5,019 bases of DNA, from NCBI GenBank assembly GCA_018263655.1, contig JAANWY010000105.1, forward strand, positions 1-5,019, written 5' to 3'. Below, in pieces: positions 1-4,963 of the stretch. Position 1 is the first letter of the stretch. Every line of letters starts with the position of its first letter. Below the pieces are notes generated by a model. That model was not told where the DNA came from. It saw only the letters and a program-made list of their open reading frames with translations, and made no database searches. Position numbers and translations under genes: made by a program. The DNA is from Anaerolineales bacterium. Lineage in GTDB: Bacteria; Chloroflexota; Anaerolineae; Epilineales; JAANWY01.

Positions 1-35
1 TACAAGTGCCGGTCACCTTCACGTTCCTGACTTAA
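1..35 (+). CDS. Possible C-terminal end of an upstream gene (partial)
   Basis: The third forward frame is open from the window edge and ends at TAA (33-35), giving the tail QVPVTFTFLT. Eight of its ten codons end in G or C, which fits coding sequence here. The alternating hydrophobic/polar residues look like a terminal beta strand. The second frame is also open, to TAG at 44-46, but its third positions are less biased. If real, the gene ends about 15 bases before the first yggS start candidate, so it could belong to the same transcript. Too little is visible to name a family. Confidence 0.3.
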   Translation, partial: QVPVTFTFLT

Positions 36-49
36 CGATTAAGTAGACA

Positions 50-814
50 GTGATCAGTGAACGGTGCATGGGCATGGGAATTGAGGCAGCAGAAGAGGAA
101 CTACGACAGAACATTGAGAGCGTTCGCTCGCGGATTGCTGCGGCTGCGGACCGCGTGGGGCGTGACGCGGACGAAGTTGGCTTAGTTGCGGTCACGAAGA
201 CCGTGCCCGCTTACCGTGTGCGCCCGGCGTGGGAGCTTGGCTTGACGGACTTCGGCGAGAACCGGGTCCAAGAGGCCGTCGACAAGATTCCGCTGATCTT
301 CCCAGAAGCGTCATCCGAAATCCGGAATTCAAGCGTCGGAATTCACTGGCACATGATCGGCCATCTGCAGCGCAATAAGGTCAAGTACGTGATTCCCTTG
401 TTCGATTTGATTCACTCGGTTGACAGTGTGCGACTTGCGGAAGAGGTCGATAAGCGCGCCGGCTATGCGGAGCGCGTCATGCCCATCTTGCTTGAGGTCA
501 ACGTGGCCGGCGAAGCATCGAAGTACGGCTTCGCCCCAGACACCGTCGCTGAAGCCGTGCCGGCGATCACAGAACTGCCCCATGTGGAGATACAAGGCTT
601 GATGACGGTGGCGCCAATCGCGGAGGATCCCGAGCGGGTCCGCCCGCACTTCGGCCGGCTGCGCGCGCTGCGGGATCGACTGGCTGATCATTTTCCGGAC
701 ATCGATTGGCGGCACCTATCCATGGGGATGACGGATGATTTCGAGATCGCCATCGAGGAAGGCGCAACATTGGTGCGCGTCGGGCGGGCGATCTTTGGAG
801 AACGTGATTTATAA
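50..814 (+). CDS. yggS: YggS/YlmE/PROSC-type PLP homeostasis protein
   Basis: A cytosolic, non-catalytic PLP-binding protein of the alanine-racemase-like TIM-barrel fold; the family buffers pyridoxal phosphate and affects amino-acid balance. Family marks are all visible: LVAVTK with the Schiff-base lysine at residue 50, DFGENRVQE (67-75), HWHMIGHLQRNK (99-110), and near the C-terminus SMGMTDDFE (224-232), then GATLVRVG and AIFG. At 254 residues it is somewhat longer than the usual 220-235. Part of the excess is N-terminal, because the PLP lysine of E. coli YggS is about residue 36. The GTG at 50 directly follows an in-frame stop at 44-46; ATG at 68 or 74 fits the family better, though none has a convincing Shine-Dalgarno. 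The rest of the excess is an insertion at about residues 84-98, just before the HWHMIGHLQ strand. The gene lies 78 bases before proC on the same strand, the classic pairing. Identity is near certain; the exact start is not. Confidence 0.95.
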   Translation: MISERCMGMGIEAAEEELRQNIESVRSRIAAAADRVGRDADEVGLVAVTKTVPAYRVRPAWELGLTDFGENRVQEAVDKIPLIFPEASSEIRNSSVGIHWHMIGHLQRNKVKYVIPLFDLIHSVDSVRLAEEVDKRAGYAERVMPILLEVNVAGEASKYGFAPDTVAEAVPAITELPHVEIQGLMTVAPIAEDPERVRPHFGRLRALRDRLADHFPDIDWRHLSMGMTDDFEIAIEEGATLVRVGRAIFGERDL

Positions 815-834
815 GCGTGTGTATAAACGTGATT
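801..834 (+). repeat. Short direct repeats spanning the yggS stop codon
   Basis: The nonamer AACGTGATT occurs at 801-809 and again at 826-834, 25 bases apart. Between them TATAAGCGTG (810-819) and TATAAACGTG (822-831) repeat with a 12-base period. The patch is AT-rich compared with its surroundings and covers the end of yggS and the start of the gap before proC. It could be a regulatory site or a remnant of slippage. A TATAAA at 822-827 resembles a -10 box but has no well-spaced -35. Confidence 0.6.
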
Positions 835-848
835 GTGTAAAGGGTCTC

Positions 849-871
849 GCAGGCGGTCTCTCGCCCGCTGC
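849..871 (+). promoter_or_regulatory. Hairpin in the proC leader
   Basis: GCAG-CGG (849-852 and 854-856, with G853 bulged) can pair with CCGCTGC (865-871) around an 8-base loop. The structure ends 8 bases before the proC Shine-Dalgarno. No T-run follows, so it is not an intrinsic terminator. It may stabilise the downstream mRNA or influence proC translation. The pairing is seen in the sequence; any function is inference. Confidence 0.35.
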
Positions 872-878
872 AGGACAC

Positions 879-887
879 AGGAGGAGG
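879..887 (+). promoter_or_regulatory. Strong Shine-Dalgarno for proC, fixing a TTG start
   Basis: AGGAGGAGG contains two overlapping copies of AGGAGG and ends 5 bases before the TTG at 893. This is the best ribosome-binding site in the window. It argues for the TTG start over the upstream GTG at 833, which has no comparable site and would add a basic, non-conserved 20-residue leader. Confidence 0.85.
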
Positions 888-892
888 AACCT

Positions 893-1768
893 TTGCTAAA
901 GGAGACGAAGCTAACTTTTGTTGGAAGCGGGAACATGGGCGAGGCAATGATCAAGGGCGTCCTGGGTCGGAATCTGGTCACACCGGCGTACATTACGGCT
1001 AGTGACCCGCGCGAGGAGAGAGGGCGGGAACTTGTCGACCGCTACGGCGTGAATTTCACACCGGACAACGTCGAAGCGGTTAAGGCAGCCGACGTCATTG
1101 TCCTATCTGTGAAGCCGCAGGTCTTGCCGGATGTTCTCAAAGGGATTCGCGACGCCGTCGTTCCAGAGAACTTGATTCTGTCCATCGTGGCTGGCTCGCG
1201 TATCAGTGCGATTGCCCAGGGCCTAGACCACGAGGCCATTGTCCGTTGCATGCCGAATACGCCGGCCCAGATTGCAGAAGGTATCACGGTCTGGACGGAC
1301 ACGCCGGCCGTCACCGAGGAGCAGCGGGATCAGGCGCGTAGCGTGCTGAAGGCGCTTGGCGAAGAGGTGTATGTGAAAGATGAGGGCTATCTGGACATGG
1401 CGACAGCGCTCAGTGGGACCGGCCCGGCCTACATCTTCCTTTTCATGGAAGCGTTGATCGATGCTGGCGTTCACCTTGGCTTTTCCCGTCATGTGGCGGA
1501 GCGCTTGGTGCTGCAAACGATGCGCGGCTCCGTCGACTTCGCACGGCAATCCAATTTGCACGTGGCGCAGCTCCGCAACATGGTGACGTCGCCGGGCGGC
1601 ACGTCGGCGGAAGCGCTGTACCAGTTAGAGAAGGGCGGTCTGCGGACTGTCCTATCGCGTGCGATCTGGGCCGCCTATCAGAAGTCCAAGTATCTGGGCG
1701 ACCTCAGCGCGGCCGAAGCAAACAACGATCATTCAGTCGAACATCCCGACGAACTGGAGCTATCATGA
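893..1768 (+). CDS. proC: Pyrroline-5-carboxylate reductase
   Basis: Catalyses the last step of proline synthesis: NAD(P)H-dependent reduction of pyrroline-5-carboxylate to L-proline in the cytosol. From the TTG start the protein has 291 residues. An N-terminal Rossmann domain opens with VGSGNMGEA (about 10-18) for the dinucleotide. SVKPQ (72-76) and RCMPNTP (118-124) follow in typical order. The helical dimerisation and active-site domain shows ALSGTGPAYIF (172-182) and the signature SPGGTSAEAL (233-242). The last 20 or so residues form an acidic, probably disordered tail beyond the usual length of about 270. The TTG start is chosen from the strong Shine-Dalgarno at 879-887 and because the Rossmann strand then begins at about residue 7, as is normal. 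The stop overlaps the yggT start (ATGA), so the two are probably translationally coupled. Confidence 0.96.
   Translation: MLKETKLTFVGSGNMGEAMIKGVLGRNLVTPAYITASDPREERGRELVDRYGVNFTPDNVEAVKAADVIVLSVKPQVLPDVLKGIRDAVVPENLILSIVAGSRISAIAQGLDHEAIVRCMPNTPAQIAEGITVWTDTPAVTEEQRDQARSVLKALGEEVYVKDEGYLDMATALSGTGPAYIFLFMEALIDAGVHLGFSRHVAERLVLQTMRGSVDFARQSNLHVAQLRNMVTSPGGTSAEALYQLEKGGLRTVLSRAIWAAYQKSKYLGDLSAAEANNDHSVEHPDELELS
1755..1758 (+). promoter_or_regulatory. Ribosome-binding site of yggT inside proC
   Basis: GGAG sits within the last codons of proC, 6 bases before the yggT ATG at 1765. It supports that start, and the ATGA overlap suggests termination-reinitiation coupling between the two genes. Confidence 0.65.
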
Positions 1769-2022
1769 GTTTCATTATCTATTTGATCAATCTCTTCTTC
1801 ACCCTACTGAATCTGGCGATCTTGGCTCGCGTGTTGGTATCGTGGGTGAACGCCAACCCCTACCATCCGGCCATGCAGCTCCTCTACCAGGTGACTGAGC
1901 CAATACTGGCGCCGATTCGCCAGTACCTGCCGCGAACGGGCATGGTCGATTTCAGCCCGATCGTGGCGATCATTCTGCTGCAGTTGGTGCAGCGTCTGCT
2001 AATGGCGATGTTGGGGGGGTAG
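1765..2022 (+). CDS. yggT: YggT/YlmG family small integral membrane protein
   Basis: An 85-residue inner-membrane protein. Two hydrophobic segments (about 3-25 and 64-83) flank a short polar loop. Family-typical positions are present: R22-V-L-V-S-W27 at the end of the first helix, N31-P32, T44-E-P46, P50-I-R52, P56, and D62-F-S-P65 leading into the second helix. Members are linked to cell division, chloroplast or nucleoid organisation and osmotic tolerance, but the biochemical role is not settled. The family commonly lies next to yggS and proC, as here. It is the last gene of the plus-strand operon. The sequence ends in a run of seven G just before TAG; the length agrees with the family, so the frame is probably correct. 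Confidence 0.9.
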   Translation: MSFIIYLINLFFTLLNLAILARVLVSWVNANPYHPAMQLLYQVTEPILAPIRQYLPRTGMVDFSPIVAIILLQLVQRLLMAMLGG

Positions 2023-2029
2023 CCGTCGG

Positions 2030-3301
2030 TCAGCGGCCCATCGTCCGCAGCGCCTCTCCCAGCCGTGTGATCTCTTCGACCGTATTGTAGTGTGCGGCGC
2101 CAATGCGCACCATCCCGCCCTGATCTTCCACCCCCAGGCGTTCGGTGACGGCCAGTGCGTAGTAGTTTCCGTCCCACACGAAGATGCTTTGCTCGCCTAG
2201 CGCTGCCGCAATCTCCCTCGGATGCCGGCCCTCCCACGTGAACGAAATAGTGGGCACCCGCTCCCCCAGCCGGTCGAGGTCGGTGATGCCGTGAACTCGG
2301 ACGCCCGGTAGCGTTGTCAGTTCATTGAGTAGGGCGGCGGTCAGGGTGTGTTCGTAGGCCTCGATGGCGGCGAAGCCGGCTCTCAGATGCAGCCGGCGAC
2401 CGCTAAGGCCGGGGAAGCCGTCCCCATAGGCGGCGCCGTACTTCTCGCCCAGATAGGCCAAGTAGTCGATGGCCGCCAAGGCGCCGGCTATTCCTTCGTG
2501 GTTCTGCGTGCCGGTTTCGAACTTGCCTGGCGGATCGTCGCTGGCCGGCCGCACTTTATATGCCTGCAGGAGCTCCAGCAGTTCGTGCCGGCCGTACAGC
2601 ACCCCGATGTGGGGTCCGAAGAATTTGTACGCCGAGCACGCCAGGAAGTCGCAGTCCAGCGCCTGGACGTCGATCGAGCCGTGAGGCGCATACTGGACGG
2701 CGTCTACGAAGACCAGCGCGCCGGCTTCGTGGGCCCAGCGGGTGATGGCTGCCACGTCGTTGATGGTGCCGGTGGCGTTAGATGCATAGCCGACAGCGAC
2801 GATCTTGGTCCTCTCGTTGATTAACTCTCGTAGGCTGGCCATCTCCAGCGTGCAGTCTTCCACGTCGAAGTCGGCCCAGCGCACCGTGGCGCCTCGATCT
2901 TCGGCGGCGAACAGCCAGGGGGCGATGTTGGCGTCGTGATCCAGGCGCGTGACGATGATCTCGTCGCCCGGTTTGATCTCGCGAGCCAGCGCGCGGCTGA
3001 GGCTGAAGGTGAGGGTTGTCATGTTGGGGCCGAAGACGATTTCGGCCGGCACCGCCGCATTGACTAGATCGGCAGCAGCAGCGCGGGCTGCTTCGAGGAT
3101 GTCGTCGCTGCGACGGCTGGTGGCGAAGGCGCCACCTCGATTGGCGTTGTGGTGCGTCAAATAGCCCGTCATAGTGTCAATCACGGCTTGTGGCACCTGC
3201 GTGCCGCCGGGGTTGTCCAGGAAGACGGCCGGCTGACCGCCGATGGTTTGTGACAGGGCGGGGAACTGATCGCGGATCGTGTCAACATCAAAGTCAGGCA
3301 T
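2030..3301 (-). CDS. Cysteine desulfurase-like PLP enzyme (class V aminotransferase fold), catalytic Cys replaced
   Basis: A 423-residue fold-type I PLP protein resembling the 'cysteine desulfurase-like' subgroup (VC1184-like) rather than IscS or SufS proper. Visible marks: LDNPGGTQVP (28-37) near the N-terminus, LDHDANIAPW (120-129) with the PLP-stacking His, D200-x-x-Q203 for the cofactor ring, the Schiff-base lysine K226 in SAYKFFGP, and FETGTQ (261-266). Aligned by eye to E. coli SufS, the loop carrying the catalytic Cys (GHHCA) reads GNYYA here, so Tyr381 stands in for Cys364. The SufS R379 equivalent is kept as R399, followed by a YNT (405-407) like that in SufS. The only cysteines are at 150, 217 and 222, none in the catalytic loop. 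It is therefore probably a lyase or transaminase-like enzyme of unknown substrate, not a normal sulfur donor. GGGAG lies 5 bases before the ATG. The start overlaps the stop of the SEC-C gene by 8 bases, so the two are one operon. Substrate unknown; fold assignment is firm. Confidence 0.9.
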   Translation of the reverse strand: MPDFDVDTIRDQFPALSQTIGGQPAVFLDNPGGTQVPQAVIDTMTGYLTHHNANRGGAFATSRRSDDILEAARAAAADLVNAAVPAEIVFGPNMTTLTFSLSRALAREIKPGDEIIVTRLDHDANIAPWLFAAEDRGATVRWADFDVEDCTLEMASLRELINERTKIVAVGYASNATGTINDVAAITRWAHEAGALVFVDAVQYAPHGSIDVQALDCDFLACSAYKFFGPHIGVLYGRHELLELLQAYKVRPASDDPPGKFETGTQNHEGIAGALAAIDYLAYLGEKYGAAYGDGFPGLSGRRLHLRAGFAAIEAYEHTLTAALLNELTTLPGVRVHGITDLDRLGERVPTISFTWEGRHPREIAAALGEQSIFVWDGNYYALAVTERLGVEDQGGMVRIGAAHYNTVEEITRLGEALRTMGR

Positions 3302-4754
3302 GTTTCTCCCTCTTCTTGATTGTTATGTCTGCGGCCTCCCGCCACTGTTCCGTTCCCTCGCGGAGGGCCGGATCGGCAGGGTGTTCATCCCACACCTTGA
3401 GCAGCTCTGTGTCCAGGCCACGCAGTTCAAGCAGCGTCTTCTCGCGTTGCTCCGCATCGACCAAGCCCCGCGTCTCCAGGAAGCGCAGCCAGGCCGGCAC
3501 CGATTCGAAGGTGGCCGCAAGTTTATAGTACTGAGGATTGATGAAACCAAACAGACCGCCCAGATAAAGGTTCAACGTGTTTTGATCAGGACACAGCCAA
3601 TGATCCGGCTGGCGTGTTTTGTGTTGGGGTTCCGGCTTCCCAGCGGCCCTACGCATCGCTGCTTCGAGCATGCTCTCACGCGGTACCAACTCGCCGGCCT
3701 GGCGCTCTAGAATATATTCAGAGATGCGTGGACGCGCCAGTTCCCCTTTGGTATAGGAGACTCCCTCCTGCCGGCGCAAGTAGCCCAAGAACTCGACGCT
3801 CAAGTCATACAGATTCTGCTGTATTTCATCCGAGACCTTGGCACCAATACGCTCGAGATCGAAGTCGTCCATCGTCCAGTGTCTGTCAGATTGGCCAGTC
3901 AGGTGAGCAAAGTAATGGGCGAATCTATCTGGATCCGTGTCGAAGTAGATTTCGAGCCGTTCCATCAATTCTGGGTCATCGGCGTCGGGTGTGGGATTGT
4001 GCTCCAAGTAGTCGAAAACCTCGAAGTCAGCCGCCTTCTGGGCGAACTCATCGACGCCCCAAGCGACTATATTGTCCGACTCCTGTACCAGCGGCCAGGC
4101 AATGCGCATCATTTCGACGAGTGTTGACAACTGGCCGTGGTACGCTAGCTGGTCGACCACGTTGTTAAACCTGTCGATGTCGTCGCCGGCGGTCTCCGCC
4201 ATTTCACGGCTCAGGGATCGAACCTCGTCGTAGCGGCCGGCAGCCAGGGCGTTGGTGATGAGCCAATCGAGATAGTAGGCCCGGTCGTGGCGGTAGATGT
4301 CGGGCAGGCGCTTGCGTAATTCCGCCACCAAGCCCTCCCACCGGTCGCGCTCATCCCGTTCAACAGCTTCGTAATAGAGCGGGTTGAGCATTGCGAAGGC
4401 CATTTCTTCGTTCATCAACTCTTCTTCGTCCAATGTTTGCTTGAAGAGTTCGATCTGGCCTTCGTAGTCCTGGGCTTTGAACTCATCCCAGCGAGCATTG
4501 AAGGCTTCGATGTACGGCTCCGGCTCCGGCGGCTCCGGCAACTCTGGCGGTTCGGAAGGTGTGAAGGGCTCCGGAGGTGCCGGCGGTTCTTCCAAATCTG
4601 ACTTCGGCACGTCGGGCTGTGACGCACTGGCGGCCCGCTCTTCGCGCTCCTCTAGCAAACGAGCCTGCTCAGCCTGTTTGTTCTTCTTCCAACAACAATG
4701 TTTGTATTTCTTCCCGCTACCGCAAGGGCAAGGGTCGTTGCGTCCAACGTCCAT
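3294..4754 (-). CDS. SEC-C zinc-motif protein with Pro/Glu-rich linker and unknown helical domain
   Basis: A 486-residue, probably cytosolic protein. A classic SEC-C motif opens it: NDPCPCGSGKKYKHCC, with C9, C11, C20 and C21 as likely zinc ligands, the same module that ends SecA and contacts ribosome or SecB in that protein. Next come a charged stretch able to form a short coiled coil (about 22-43), a Pro/Glu-rich disordered linker (about 46-80), and a long acidic, mostly helical body (about 81-345) containing TPR-like helix pairs, for example near 160-187. A distinct C-terminal module (about 383-435) is rich in W, Y, F and Gly. There is no signal peptide or membrane segment. The ATG at 4754 is preferred over 4769 because GGGGAGG lies 6 bases before it; the upstream ATG overlaps that site. 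First gene of a two-gene operon with the desulfurase-like enzyme. Beyond SEC-C I do not recognise the family; an adaptor or chaperone-like role is only a guess. Confidence 0.88.
   Translation of the reverse strand: MDVGRNDPCPCGSGKKYKHCCWKKNKQAEQARLLEEREERAASASQPDVPKSDLEEPPAPPEPFTPSEPPELPEPPEPEPYIEAFNARWDEFKAQDYEGQIELFKQTLDEEELMNEEMAFAMLNPLYYEAVERDERDRWEGLVAELRKRLPDIYRHDRAYYLDWLITNALAAGRYDEVRSLSREMAETAGDDIDRFNNVVDQLAYHGQLSTLVEMMRIAWPLVQESDNIVAWGVDEFAQKAADFEVFDYLEHNPTPDADDPELMERLEIYFDTDPDRFAHYFAHLTGQSDRHWTMDDFDLERIGAKVSDEIQQNLYDLSVEFLGYLRRQEGVSYTKGELARPRISEYILERQAGELVPRESMLEAAMRRAAGKPEPQHKTRQPDHWLCPDQNTLNLYLGGLFGFINPQYYKLAATFESVPAWLRFLETRGLVDAEQREKTLLELRGLDTELLKVWDEHPADPALREGTEQWREAADITIKKREKHA
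3305..3310 (-). promoter_or_regulatory. Ribosome-binding site of the desulfurase-like gene
   Basis: Read on the minus strand, AGGGAG precedes the ATG (3301-3299) by 3 bases, the GGGAG core lying within the last codons of the SEC-C gene. It supports the start and the coupled translation of the pair. Confidence 0.6.
4516..4592 (-). repeat. Low-complexity tract encoding the Pro/Glu-rich linker
   Basis: On the plus strand the stretch repeats units such as GGCTCCG and GGCGG; on the coding strand it reads as alternating Pro and Glu codons (EPPEL, PEPPEPEP). It separates the SEC-C motif from the helical body. Such tracts expand and contract by slippage, so linker length probably varies between relatives. 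Confidence 0.65.
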
Positions 4755-4760
4755 TCGGGA

Positions 4761-4767
4761 CCTCCCC
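4761..4767 (-). promoter_or_regulatory. Shine-Dalgarno deciding the SEC-C gene start
   Basis: Read on the minus strand, GGGGAGG lies 6 bases before the ATG at 4754. The alternative ATG at 4769 overlaps this site and would add only five non-conserved residues, so 4754 is the likely start. Confidence 0.75.
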
Positions 4768-4802
4768 ATTCGGCAATTCAGAATCTGTGTCTACAGTGTG
4801 TA

Positions 4803-4831
4803 ATTTTAGTGGACTTCTAGGCCAGGAGCAA
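4803..4831 (-). promoter_or_regulatory. Candidate promoter for the SEC-C/desulfurase-like operon
   Basis: On the minus strand TTGCTC (4831-4826) is followed after 17 bases by TAAAAT (4808-4803). Spacing is ideal; the -10 matches the consensus in five of six positions and the -35 in three of six. It lies about 35-50 bases before the Shine-Dalgarno, giving a short leader. No better leftward promoter is visible in the gap. Confidence 0.35.
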
Positions 4832-4851
4832 AGCTTGCGAGTAGCGGTTGT

Positions 4852-4867
4852 GGCCGGCTATCCGGCC
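4852..4867. repeat. Perfect GC-rich inverted repeat in the divergent intergenic region
   Basis: GGCCGG, a four-base CTAT spacer, then CCGGCC. As RNA it would form a 6-bp all-GC hairpin, but no T-run follows on either strand, so it is not a standard terminator. It lies between the leftward and rightward promoter candidates and could be a protein-binding site. It also contains one copy of the window-wide GCCGGC hexamer. Confidence 0.6.
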
Positions 4868-4900
4868 GAGCTGCGAGAGACCCTCAAGCGAGTACGGCAC

Positions 4901-4916
4901 CTCAACTATAGTCGAG
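4901..4916. promoter_or_regulatory. 16-bp near-palindrome, operator candidate
   Basis: CTCAACTATAGTCGAG is symmetric in seven of eight base pairs around its centre, with a perfect ACTATAGT core. It ends 13 bases before the rightward -10 box and so covers the position a -35 element would take. That placement suits a dimeric repressor or activator. I cannot assign a regulator family. Confidence 0.45.
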
Positions 4917-4926
4917 CGCAGCGTTG

Positions 4927-4935
4927 TGGTATAAT
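4927..4935 (+). promoter_or_regulatory. Extended -10 promoter reading out of the window
   Basis: TGGTATAAT is a perfect extended -10 (TGn followed by TATAAT). No recognisable -35 stands 16-18 bases upstream, which is common for extended -10 promoters and for regulated ones. The predicted start of transcription is near 4942. It would serve a rightward gene that begins at about the window edge. Confidence 0.6.
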
Positions 4936-4963
4936 GGGGGCGTCGTTTATGAGGTTTCAAGAA

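Noticed and set aside
329..715. Minus-strand open frame inside yggS
   Set aside because: Antisense to a well-supported gene, with no family features.
795..827. Promoter for proC (TTGGAG with TATAAA)
   Set aside because: The spacing is 21 bases and no extended -10 is present; too weak to annotate as a promoter.
833..892. Upstream GTG start for proC adding 20 residues
   Set aside because: The leader peptide is basic and not part of the family, has no Shine-Dalgarno, and the TTG at 893 has an excellent one.
2021..2036. Terminator hairpin between yggT and the convergent operon
   Set aside because: Only a 4-bp GCCG/CGGC stem around an 8-base loop, with no T-run on either strand.
2348..2824. Long plus-strand open frame (158 codons) opposite the desulfurase-like gene
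   Set aside because: It is fully antisense to a gene with clear family motifs. The peptide has no recognisable domain and arises from GC-biased third positions.
3614..4168. Plus-strand open frame (184 codons) opposite the SEC-C gene
   Set aside because: Rich in Arg, Pro and Ser, as expected for a shadow of an acidic protein, with no motif and no ribosome-binding site of note.
4477..4803. Plus-strand Gly/Ser-rich open frame
   Set aside because: It is the complement of the Pro/Glu linker and SEC-C motif codons; low complexity only.
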